The notes beneath the pieces were generated by a model, which ran no database searches, was not told the DNA's origin, and saw nothing but the letters and a program-made list of their open reading frames with translations. A program made the position numbers and the translations under genes. A DNA stretch of 18,576 nucleotides, from NCBI GenBank assembly GCA_028277025.1, contig JAPYVG010000032.1, positions 1 through 18,576 of the forward strand, given 5' to 3'. How positions within the stretch are numbered: position 1 is the first letter of the stretch; each line of letters starts with the position of its first letter. Source of the stretch: Sulfolobaceae archaeon (GTDB lineage: Archaea; Thermoproteota; Thermoprotei_A; Sulfolobales; Sulfolobaceae). Below, piece after piece: positions 7,154-15,300 of this stretch.

Positions 7154-7670
7154 ATGGAAAAAGTTTACTCGGTTATAGGTGCAATTCTGATTTCAATATC
7201 GTTCTTCTTAAACGTTTTCGGTATCATAACTTCTGCTATAGGAATATACCTTGTAACGTCGTATATAAGATCGCTTTACGTGGAACATAGAAGGAACAAA
7301 AAGTTAGGAAAATTCCTTTATTTAGCAATGTCGATGCTTTTTCTATCATTCGTAAGCTTTTCCGTGGGAATGTATACTGCTTTTGGATTGAAAGAATTCT
7401 TTGTGATTTTGCCTCCATCTTCAGTGTTTAGCCTTACAACAATAGTTTATACTTATGTTCTTTCTGGAATTTTTACATAATTAGTGCAGTATATTTAATG
7501 AGGAGTATTACTCCTCTAACGGTTTTCACTAGGATTAAGGGAGTTTCTTATCTATTTATTTAATGGGAATATTAGCTATACTCTTGTTTTCCATAGTTGC
7601 GGCCCCGGGCGGAGTAATTTTATTGTTTGCAGCATGGATATGGTTTGCAATAAATCTCTATTTAACTTGA
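7154..7670 (+). pseudogene. DUF996-like membrane protein, broken by two frameshifts
   Basis: The first frame gives 108 residues with three hydrophobic helices (VYSVIGAILISISFFLNVFG onward) and ends LSGIFT. Adding one T in the TTTTT run near 7472 continues the protein as YIISAVYLMRSITPLTVFTR and IKGVSYLFI. Adding one T in ATTTA near 7560 continues it as MGILAILLFSIVAAPGGVIL and LFAAWIWFAINLYLT, ending at TGA 7668-7670. The rebuilt product is about 170 residues with five or six membrane helices. It matches the layout of archaeal DUF996 proteins, whose function is unknown. A 7-bp hairpin (GAGGAGT/ACTCCTC, 7500-7516) lies in the middle. Both lesions are single-T losses in short T runs, so true decay and sequencing undercalls must be distinguished. 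The first frame alone could still make a truncated protein. Confidence 0.7.
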
Positions 7671-7796
7671 ATAGACTAAATTTATTTCATAATTTTAAAT
7701 TTAAGTTGCTTCATTTTTGGTAATTTAGTATCATTTAAATAAAAATTACCTTTAAATTATGAGTCTTTCTTTTCAGTTCAATTCTACTCTATTTAC

Positions 7797-8183
7797 CTAT
7801 TTACTTACTGTTGCTTCACCGATTTTTTCTATTATCTTTATTAGTATGCCTAATCCTCTCTGGAAGTTTTCGTTTCTCATTTCTGATAACAGCTTAGTCA
7901 ATCCCATCTTTTCGGGATTTTGAATAATTTTTATTGTATCTTCGCTAGCAATAGTATTTATAATTTTTACAATTTCTGGATCAGAAAGGAATTCAGATAG
8001 TTTCTCTATAATTGGCACAAGAGCCAATATAGAATTTAATAAGCTTCCTAGTTCTTTTATTACCTCGTCATTAAGCCATATGTCTCTAATCATCTTTAGA
8101 ATATATAGGTATTCTACAGTACTATCAATTACTTTATCTTCCTTCAATTTAGTTATAATTTGTTCCAGATATGCATCAGACAT
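7797..8183 (-). CDS. DUF1641 protein, partner of the SQR-like flavoprotein
   Basis: This 128-residue helical protein starts three bases after the end of the SQR-like gene (stop 8184-8186, ATG 8183). A strong Shine-Dalgarno site GGTGATC is formed by the last codons of the upstream gene (8187-8193). The sequence carries the DUF1641 pattern: a helical N-terminus (EQIITKLKEDKVIDSTVEYL), a central region with LVPIIEKLSEFLSDPEIVKI, and a C-terminal segment with MGLTKLLSEMRNENFQRGLG followed by ILIKIIEKIG. DUF1641 genes commonly sit beside SQR-type flavoproteins in Sulfolobales and in bacteria. It is therefore probably an accessory or membrane-docking subunit, although its biochemical role is not established. 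It is the last gene of the operon; a T-rich stretch follows at about 7736-7745 on the minus strand. Confidence 0.8.
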   Translation of the reverse strand: MSDAYLEQIITKLKEDKVIDSTVEYLYILKMIRDIWLNDEVIKELGSLLNSILALVPIIEKLSEFLSDPEIVKIINTIASEDTIKIIQNPEKMGLTKLLSEMRNENFQRGLGILIKIIEKIGEATVSK

Positions 8184-9332
8184 TTAGATCACCGCCTTTG
8201 CTGTTAAACTCCAATACATACGATTATACATAAGTTTCATCCACCATATTGTTGTAGTAGGAGTTATTACTGGTAGAACAAAATCGTAATTATATCTAAT
8301 ATAACTAGACGTTCCTATTCCCCCTACACAGAAGCAAAATACTGAACCGTCATACAGTACTTTTCCACTGGTACCTAAAATATCATGAGCTATATTCTCT
8401 GCAACAGGGCCACTCTCAAAATCTGCAACTGAACCTGCTTTTGAAATAGGTAAATTAGTTGTATCACCTATTGCGTAAACGTTATCATATCCTTTTACAT
8501 TTAACGTGTATTTATCTACGTCTATCCAATTTCTTCTATCTGCTATTTCCAGTCCGCTTAATACGTCTGCTCCTTTGTGAGGAGGTACTCCGAGCAATAG
8601 GTCAAATTTTATTTTCTCTCCACTTTGTGAAACTAAAGTATTATTTTCTATGTAATCTACCACATATTCAGATACTATTTCTATTCCTCTTTCTTTAAAC
8701 ATCTCGGTAAATAAATCATTAGCTTGCTTTATTCCGAAAACTCCCGGAGCAGGATAAGTATAAATAATCCTGGATTTATCTCTAATTCCTTTCTTCCTTA
8801 ATAAATCATGTAGCATTAAAGTTAGCTCTACTGGTGCTACGGGACATTTTATGGGTAACCTTGCAACGTTGACTACTATTGTTCCTCCTTTAAATGAATC
8901 TAGTGTCTGTTTAATTTTAAGAACGTCGTTTAAATCCCATACGGAAAGTGCGTGCTCTCTATATCCCTTAATCTCGTTCCATGCTAAATGAGATCCAGTT
9001 GAAATTATTAAGTAGTCATAATTATACTCAGTACCATCTGCAGAAATAACCTTATGATTAGCGAGATCTATTTTTCTTATATCACCTTTGTTTCCGCTAT
9101 AAAACTTAATACTAGGTTCTAAAAGCGATCTTTCTGGTCTTATCAGCTGGTCATAGTCTTCTATTCCTAGTGAGACTAGTAATTGAGAAGGCTGGTAAAC
9201 ATGATAATCTTTTTTATCTAGAACTGTTATTTCCACATTGCCTTTATTTATTTCACTTGATAGTTTCTTTGCTAGCTTATTTGCAACTATTGTACCTCCA
9301 ATACCTCCTCCTAAAATAACAATTTTCTTCAT
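8184..9332 (-). CDS. Sulfide:quinone oxidoreductase-family flavoprotein
   Basis: This FAD-dependent disulfide-oxidoreductase-fold protein of 382 residues has an N-terminal dinucleotide-binding motif (KIVILGGGIGG, residues 3-13) and a second FAD contact (VYAIGDTTNLPISKAG, about 285-300). Of the three SQR cysteines, two have counterparts: Cys163 in LPIKCPVAPVE and Cys333 with Cys335 in VFCFCVGG. No Cys is seen near residue 129, where some SQRs have a third. The amphipathic C-terminus (WWMKLMYNRMYW) could dock on the membrane. SQRs oxidise sulfide or persulfide and reduce quinone. Here the neighbouring TusA-like and DUF1641 genes point to persulfide or sulfane-sulfur transfer. ATG 9332 is chosen because it overlaps the previous stop as TGATG; a GTG one codon earlier (9335) is possible. 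Confidence 0.85.
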   Translation of the reverse strand: MKKIVILGGGIGGTIVANKLAKKLSSEINKGNVEITVLDKKDYHVYQPSQLLVSLGIEDYDQLIRPERSLLEPSIKFYSGNKGDIRKIDLANHKVISADGTEYNYDYLIISTGSHLAWNEIKGYREHALSVWDLNDVLKIKQTLDSFKGGTIVVNVARLPIKCPVAPVELTLMLHDLLRKKGIRDKSRIIYTYPAPGVFGIKQANDLFTEMFKERGIEIVSEYVVDYIENNTLVSQSGEKIKFDLLLGVPPHKGADVLSGLEIADRRNWIDVDKYTLNVKGYDNVYAIGDTTNLPISKAGSVADFESGPVAENIAHDILGTSGKVLYDGSVFCFCVGGIGTSSYIRYNYDFVLPVITPTTTIWWMKLMYNRMYWSLTAKAVI

Positions 9333-9568
9333 CACTCTTCACCTACTGTAACAATATATTTCCCGTCATCTTTTTTCACATCCAGAATTTTATACTTAGT
9401 TTTGCTGATAAAGTCTTGTAAATCTTTCAGTTTCCAGTCTGCATCAAGGACTATTTCAATAGCTTCATTCTTATCCAAAATATCTAGATAGCCTAAAATT
9501 TCACCTACTGCACTATCGCAACTATTAACTCCTGAATAATCTAGTCTTTTATATATTCTCTTTATCAC
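9332..9568 (-). CDS. TusA-like sulfur-carrier-fold protein with degenerate active site
   Basis: This 78-residue protein aligns by pattern with the TusA/SirA fold. It has a beta strand ending in LDYSG, a helix beginning at Cys17 (NSCDSAVGEILGYLDIL), a strand AIEIVLDAD, a helix KLKDLQDFISKTKY, and two last strands. In active TusA the helix starts with CPxP and the cysteine carries a persulfide or thiosulfonate. Here the cysteine is kept but both prolines are replaced (CDSA). It may still carry sulfur or may be a structural partner of the SQR-like protein whose gene it overlaps by one base. The start is GTG at 9568; no in-frame ATG exists nearby, and GAGG lies upstream at a suitable distance. 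It lies 88 bp after the polyferredoxin gene and may have its own promoter. Confidence 0.65.
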   Translation of the reverse strand: MIKRIYKRLDYSGVNSCDSAVGEILGYLDILDKNEAIEIVLDADWKLKDLQDFISKTKYKILDVKKDDGKYIVTVGEE

Positions 9569-9600
9569 CCTCTTACCTCAAAGATAATTATCAAATCCAT

Positions 9601-9612
9601 AATATTTAAAAG
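9601..9612 (-). promoter_or_regulatory. Possible internal promoter before the TusA/SQR/DUF1641 genes
   Basis: The minus strand reads CTTTTAAATATT, about 38 bp upstream of the GTG at 9568. This leaves room for a short leader containing a GAGGTAAGAGG ribosome-binding site. It follows a T-rich stretch behind the polyferredoxin stop, so the three downstream genes may be transcribed separately. Confidence 0.45.
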
Positions 9613-9637
9613 TTGTTTTCTCTTATATGAAAATTGG

Positions 9638-9655
9638 CTAAAAATTCAAAAAATA
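9638..9655 (-). terminator. T-tract after the polyferredoxin stop codon
   Basis: The minus strand carries TTTTTT and TTTTT runs within 20 bases of the stop at 9657. Archaeal RNA polymerase terminates at such T-tracts, so part of the transcription probably ends here. Confidence 0.45.
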
Positions 9656-9656
9656 T

Positions 9657-10916
9657 TTACTTATCTAATTTACTTCTTCTAATTTCTCCAAATTTTTCCT
9701 TCCAATTGCTTAAAATTTTTTCTGCAACAAGAGTTTGTTTACATTCGTTGCAATATTCTAGAGTTGTTGGATCTACATTAAGTAATGAAGCTACTCTTAA
9801 AATCTTCTTCTTATTATCGAATGGTCTTCCACACTTTTTACATCTAACTACTTCATCTTCTGCAGTTATGTAAAACGTATCCTCATGCAATGATGAGTAA
9901 TTGTAAGATTTATTTACAGTTATTGCATCTTCTTCGCATACATTTACACATTCATTACAGCCTACACACTTTGAAGGGGTAAACTCTATAAATATATTGT
10001 TATCTTTAACATTGTACTTTAATGACCTAGTAGGACATTTTCTTATACATGCTCCGCATAAAGTACAATTATCGTTCATATTTACCTTATAGCCGTGGAT
10101 ATCAAATCTTGATTCTCCACTTATATTAGCTGCGGTTATGATTCTCACATAGTCGGATCTCTTATTTCCACTTAAGAAAGTGCTGGGTTTCACTTTCATT
10201 TTTTCCTTTATTTCTTTATACAAATCTATAGCATATAGTGCGGCTTGTCTATTAACGCATTTTTCATTAGGGCATATTAATTCTATATCGTAGAATGAAT
10301 GCAAAGCATATAGTTCCTCTGGCCCTAATACCCCTATGCATGGTACTAGGAAATCTGCACTCTTTGGATCACAACTTATCGAAATTTTATTCTTCTTTAC
10401 GACTTTAGTTAAAATCGTTATTGTAGTCCAGTTAGGATAAGATAAATTTATTGCCCCTACTGGGCAGGATGCAGCACACAAACCGCAATATGTGCATTTA
10501 TTCTCGTCTATGACTACTTTACCTTCTACTATAGACATCGCTTTTTGAGGACATGAGGTAACACATTGCTTACAACCAAGCGAAGATAAACAGTTACTAT
10601 TGATTACTGGTATCTTAACGAATTTTTCTATTTGTTTACCAGTTACGAATGTTCTACGATTAACACCTTTCTCGGTTAATGCGTAATTTAGCTCAATGAA
10701 TTTAATAATTATATCTTGAGGATCTGGTTTAGCCCATAAAGTTGCGCAATCTTCAACTTTAGTAAATTCATTGGAAACTACGATAAACGGCTCTCCATCA
10801 CAAATTAATTCATCTGTATATTCTACTTTAGGAACAGGTAGGAATTGAGGCCAAGATTTTATCAATTCTTCTTTGAGTTTTTCTGCATCCTTTAATTTAT
10901 ATAATTTAACTTTCAC
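9657..10916 (-). CDS. sreD: SreD-like polyferredoxin with zinc-ribbon-like tail
   Basis: This 419-residue cytoplasmic-type protein has two pairs of [4Fe-4S] motifs. The first pair has Cys109/115/118/122 (C-x5-C-x2-C-x3-CP) and Cys141/144/147/151. The second has Cys284/287/290/294 and Cys317/320/323/327. Between them a domain with four more cysteines (SCDP 182, PCIG 193, CPNEKC 215 and 220) recalls the MvhD/HdrA-associated fold. The end has two CxxC pairs (359/362 and 389/392) that look like a zinc ribbon. A polyferredoxin of unknown role, SreD, is encoded in the sulfur reductase cluster of Acidianus ambivalens. It could pass electrons on the cytoplasmic side or help maturation. No signal peptide is present. 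The GTG start at 10916 overlaps the previous gene by 11 bp. Confidence 0.75.
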   Translation of the reverse strand: MKVKLYKLKDAEKLKEELIKSWPQFLPVPKVEYTDELICDGEPFIVVSNEFTKVEDCATLWAKPDPQDIIIKFIELNYALTEKGVNRRTFVTGKQIEKFVKIPVINSNCLSSLGCKQCVTSCPQKAMSIVEGKVVIDENKCTYCGLCAASCPVGAINLSYPNWTTITILTKVVKKNKISISCDPKSADFLVPCIGVLGPEELYALHSFYDIELICPNEKCVNRQAALYAIDLYKEIKEKMKVKPSTFLSGNKRSDYVRIITAANISGESRFDIHGYKVNMNDNCTLCGACIRKCPTRSLKYNVKDNNIFIEFTPSKCVGCNECVNVCEEDAITVNKSYNYSSLHEDTFYITAEDEVVRCKKCGRPFDNKKKILRVASLLNVDPTTLEYCNECKQTLVAEKILSNWKEKFGEIRRSKLDK

Positions 10917-11511
10917 CTTCTATGCACCTAAGGGATTTATCTAATAACTCAGATAATACAACGAAATATTCATATTTAGATTGCTTTAAATTCTCAATTA
11001 ATTTAGGAACCCATTTATTTATATGTTCTTCCAAAAAGGTTGAAATAATTTGAGAAGTGTCCTGTCCAATTGCCTTTCCGAAGTACAAAAATGCGAGAAA
11101 TCCTAATTCGGTAGACAAAAGGTCAGGTTCTTCTTTAGGCTTTATTCCTACTGTGCTATACAAGTTAATGAGCTTTCCAGTAGTTACTAAATCGTAATAT
11201 CCAAATCTATTTATAGTTTCATATAAGGATAAGTGAACATTATATGGCTTATCTAACTCAACAAATTGAATTTCTACTTCAGTCAGCTTATCTACATTAT
11301 TTATTGAATCAAGATATTTTTTAAAATTTTCAAAGGATTCCACAAATTGAGCGTCGCAAAAAGACTTTACTAGACCTTCAAGTTCTCTTGCCTTGTTTTG
11401 TAGATCTTTAATGTCCTTTAACTTATATGGGTAATGGAAGGCTTGAGCTAAAAAATCAAATAAGGAATATTTAAAAAATGATAATGTATCTTTTATTGAT
11501 GTCTCTATCAT
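10906..11511 (-). CDS. sreE: TorD/DmsD-family molybdoenzyme chaperone (SreE-like)
   Basis: This all-helical protein of about 201 residues carries the TorD-family core pattern EPDLLSTELGFLAFLYFGKA (a variant of ExPDHL-x3-L), with an N-terminal helical region containing LFDFLAQAFHYPYK. Such chaperones bind the Tat signal peptide of a molybdoenzyme, hold it until the cofactor is inserted, and so prevent early export. The client here is surely the Tat-tagged catalytic subunit encoded two genes upstream. The ATG at 11511 is preferred because GTGATC at 11515-11520 is a Shine-Dalgarno site at the right distance. Calling a GTG start at 11520 would consume that site. Confidence 0.8.
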   Translation of the reverse strand: MIETSIKDTLSFFKYSLFDFLAQAFHYPYKLKDIKDLQNKARELEGLVKSFCDAQFVESFENFKKYLDSINNVDKLTEVEIQFVELDKPYNVHLSLYETINRFGYYDLVTTGKLINLYSTVGIKPKEEPDLLSTELGFLAFLYFGKAIGQDTSQIISTFLEEHINKWVPKLIENLKQSKYEYFVVLSELLDKSLRCIEGES

Positions 11512-11514
11512 TTT

Positions 11515-11520
11515 GATCAC
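11515..11520 (-). promoter_or_regulatory. Shine-Dalgarno site that sets the chaperone start
   Basis: GTGATC followed by AAA and ATG. It overlaps the stop codon of the upstream ferredoxin gene. The same arrangement recurs before other genes of this operon, which favours the ATG over the GTG as start. Confidence 0.6.
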
Positions 11521-12326
11521 AACGGTAATACATTTTTATCATTTCTCTTATATGTTCTTAAATCTTCCGGTGTTAATCCTAATTGTTGTGCGTCCTGAAG
11601 TACTTTATCTGGAGCTTGATCTATTGCACCAGTCCTCTCAGCAAATCTCTGCTCTAACGGTAATTCTGGCTCATTTCTAAATGGTCCTTCAGATGGTCCT
11701 CTTATTGGTAAATATTCCTCTTCTGGTTTAGTACCGTATTGTTCTCCTAATACAAAACCTCCGTATTCTGCAACTATTCTGCTAACCTCGCTATTTGGAT
11801 CTGATAAGTCTCCAAATATTCTAGCACCCGCTGGACATCCTCTTACGCATACAGGTATTCTCTCATATTCTGGTAGGTTTTCATCGTATAATCTATCTAC
11901 ACATAGGACGCACTTTTTGCTAACTCCTTCAATTGGATCGAAATCTATATTGCCGTATGGGCATGCAGTAATACAATACTTGAAACCTTGGCATATATTA
12001 TAATCTATTACTACTACGCCATCAACTCTTCTCTTATATATTGCTCCAGTTGGGCATACTTTAACGCATGGAGCGTCTTCGCAATGGAAGCAGCTTATTG
12101 GTATTGGAATAGTTCTTACATTTGGATATGTTCCTTGTTCTATCCTAATTACTCTCATTAAGTATAGCGAGAACGGCTCTGCTCCCCAAGGATCAAGATC
12201 TGTCAGAGGTCCAAATATTGAGCTAGTATGCCACGATTTGCAGTTTAGCTGACATGCATTACATCCGAAACATTTGTTTAAATCCGTTATTATTACAAGT
12301 TTGTGTAAGGGTTTGGGTGTGGACAT
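11517..12326 (-). CDS. sreB: Four-cluster ferredoxin subunit of the sulfur reductase (SreB-like)
   Basis: This protein of 269 residues is the electron-transfer subunit of a DMSO-reductase-family complex, passing electrons between the catalytic and membrane subunits. Four cysteine groups are visible: Cys19/22/25/29, Cys79/82/87/91 (C-x2-C-x4-C-x3-CP), Cys112/118/122 and Cys139/142/160/164. The third group reads CQGFKYCITACPY, with Phe115 where the family normally has Cys. That suggests a [3Fe-4S] cluster, as in NarH-type subunits that carry Trp there. The C-terminal ~60 residues are an acidic and proline-rich extension. It has no signal peptide and would be exported together with the Tat-tagged catalytic partner. 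The ATG at 12326 is chosen because GGTGAT precedes it at five-base spacing; a GTG at 12335 lies inside that site. Confidence 0.85.
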   Translation of the reverse strand: MSTPKPLHKLVIITDLNKCFGCNACQLNCKSWHTSSIFGPLTDLDPWGAEPFSLYLMRVIRIEQGTYPNVRTIPIPISCFHCEDAPCVKVCPTGAIYKRRVDGVVVIDYNICQGFKYCITACPYGNIDFDPIEGVSKKCVLCVDRLYDENLPEYERIPVCVRGCPAGARIFGDLSDPNSEVSRIVAEYGGFVLGEQYGTKPEEEYLPIRGPSEGPFRNEPELPLEQRFAERTGAIDQAPDKVLQDAQQLGLTPEDLRTYKRNDKNVLPL

Positions 12327-12330
12327 TTTT

Positions 12331-12336
12331 ATCACC
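12331..12336 (-). promoter_or_regulatory. Shine-Dalgarno site that sets the ferredoxin subunit start
   Basis: GGTGAT is complementary to the 3' end expected for crenarchaeal 16S rRNA and lies four bases before the ATG at 12326. It contains the GTG that would otherwise be called as the start. Confidence 0.65.
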
Positions 12337-12364
12337 TATTTTGATTTAAACTCATAAAAAACAT

Positions 12365-15300
12365 TTAACTTGAGGAGGAAGATTGTTGACTTAAAGGTCT
12401 TATTACTTGTTTCTGCTGCTGCCATTGATAGTAAGTCTGGTTTACTGCATACCAGTTAAGTCCCATTTCATCTGGCGTCTTATAGGCATTATACTGCAAG
12501 TATGACAAGTTGGGCGGTGGGTTGAATGGAGCAGACGCTACTGCAAGCGAGTATGGATCAGATAGACCATAGCTTACAGTATAGTTTCCTTTACCTAGTA
12601 CTGCCTTAATCTTAAGTCTTAAGTCTCCCCATGAAGTCTTGCCAGTATGTGGATCAAAGTTCAGTAGTGCAGGATTAGGTCCTTGAGTTCCTATTAGTAC
12701 ATCCTTGTTTAGATTATTATAATCTGTTGGACTTGCGCCGCCCATACTAGGTGGCATAACTATTGAGTATATATCATTAAACATCGAGGATATTGTAGCT
12801 TCTGGGCTGTTAGGAGGTATTGCCAATACTCCTGGTCTTATATTTCTCGCTTTCCAGTACCATACTACTCCCGGTCTAGTGGTTTCATCGCATACTACCA
12901 ATAGCCTTGCAGTTTCTCCTGTCCAGGACTGGAATTCTACCCAATCAAAGTCTGTAATGCCGTACTTCTTGCAATCTTCTGTGCTCATGAATACTGGTGC
13001 ATACCTTAGCAATGGTCTTAACCATGGGTTATGATTCTCCCAGTGATGATAGAACCATGGAGTAGTGTGTCTGTTCTCTGTTAGCAATGGATACTCTTGC
13101 GGGTTCGCTCCGTCTGGAGTCCACGATAGTGGCTCATACCACTTAGGTATAGGCCAGAACGCTATCTTCTTTATTTTAGCAATATACTGTCCATATGTAT
13201 CGTTAGGAACATTGGCGTTCTGCTGTGCGAGCTGTAAGTATTGTTGATTTCCAGTCTTGAGGTACATGTAATAGAAGTATGCATTGTATCCCTTCCACAT
13301 TCCGTAGGCTGCTAGCCTAAATCTTGCTATGGGCTCTGAGTATATCTGTGTTATTATTGGCTTTACATACGGTATTATGCCAACACTATGAGCCCATTGT
13401 AAGTAGTACATGTTAACGTGTCTTAGATACCTTATATTTAATGGAAGTTCGTATTCTCCTTCTGCATGACCTATCTTCTGTGTTCCTTTAGGTACGAATG
13501 AAGGTAATTCTCCGTTAGTTACTGGGAATTCTTGTAACCCTGGATATATCTTGTGATTACCATACTGGTACGCAGGAACCTTGCCTGGATATGTGTATAA
13601 TTTTACTTGGTTAGGATTAGGACTTCCTTTGCAGCATTCAGTACCATCTGCTCCTCTACCTGCTATTAGCATACCAGTGCCTGGAGAGATCTGCCACTTC
13701 CATAAGAAGTCACCAAAGCCATTAGGATACTTTGGACTTCCATCTGGATTTACAAATGCGGAAAGCCCTAATAGATACCCTAGTTCTATCTCGACATCGC
13801 TGAATGGTCTAGAATCAAATAATGGCGGTAATATTGGATGCTCTATACTATCCGCTACTACATCTGGAGTAGTAATAGGCCTATCTAACGTGCTATGCTC
13901 TCCGTATCTCTCTAAGAACGTTGTATCTGGTAATACTATGTCTACGAATGGAACACTATTACCATAGAACGTATCAACAATACCTATAAATGGTACTACA
14001 TAAGTGCCATCAGGATTCTTCATTAGTGCTAATCTCATATCCTTATCAAGATCATAGCTATTGTCCCAGTATGGATTAGTTATGTGCCACAATAGGAATT
14101 TAACTGGATATGGGAACTGGAATCCAGCATCCCACATAGTTACGTTATACGATCTATGCTGTGCAAATGGGAATTCCCAGCTATATCCTCTATCTATCAG
14201 TAGAGGTCTTCCGTTCTCGTCGATAACTAACTGATCTGGTGTATATACGAATGGGTTTGTTGTCGAAGTAATCACTGTAGGATAATGCACCTTGTTAACA
14301 CTTAATACTACAACTGTACCGTCATTATAGACTCTTTCATTTATGTTAATTCCTCCTAACGTTCCTACGTAGCTTTCACCGTTGGGGCCCGTAGCTGGGA
14401 TCTCTCCGCTTTGTACATCAGCTTGAGTTATCCTTGCTCTTGGATCTGGAGTTGCTCCGTAAGAAGGCCAGAAGTCTCCATCCGGTATTGGTCTTGGATA
14501 TGGATATTTAGCTCTATATCCTCCTGGTGTGTCTATTGCTCCTAATAGAGCCTCTAGTAGCTGGAATAACCTAGTAGTAGTAAATCCGTTAGTGTGCGCT
14601 GAAATTCCTCTCATTATATATGTTGCTACGGGTCTTCCAATGTACTCGTTATGAGTTCTACCTAAATAGTCTACCCAACCACCAGGTACTTCTATAATTA
14701 CTGGACTCCTCATTGCAGTATCTCCTAGCAGCCGAGCTAATGCAGTTATTTGATCTGCAGGATAACCTACTTTATCTGCAACGTTCTCTGGTGCATAATC
14801 GTCTACTAGGAACTGCTCTTCTAATAGCTTAAATGCAGACTTTACGTGAACTGTAATTGTCTGAGTAGATCCAGGAGCTACAGGTACTGTTACGTCTCCC
14901 TCGTACTCTAACATAGGCTCAACATTATTCTGCCACGGTACGTCAGTAAATGCATAGATATTTCCATCGCTTCCCATTACAGCTGGTGCCCATTCTCCAT
15001 TCTTGTTTGTCACTCTTAAGAATAATCCTACATTAGACGCAGTTGGAGGATCTATTGTACCGTCTGGATTAGTAATTACTAACCACGGAGCATTACTGTA
15101 CCACTTCAAATATTCTTCGTCGATGTATGGCATTGGTGGATTCTGCTGCATACCTTGCTTATGTAACCTTAATAGCTCGTGAATTATTGAGCTTATTAAT
15201 AATCCGTCATACCCTGGTCTTATTGGAACCCATATATTAGATATTGGTCCTAAGTTAGGCTGTCTATCTGGTTGGAATGTTACTATTGTGCCACCTCTCT

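Noticed and set aside
8459..8698. Plus-strand frame of 79 residues opposite the SQR-like gene
   Set aside because: Shadow of the FAD-binding coding sequence; leucine/phenylalanine-rich without a start signal.
13581..13967. Plus-strand frame of 128 residues inside the molybdoenzyme gene
   Set aside because: It lies wholly opposite a well-supported catalytic subunit and has the proline- and serine-rich composition of an antisense shadow.
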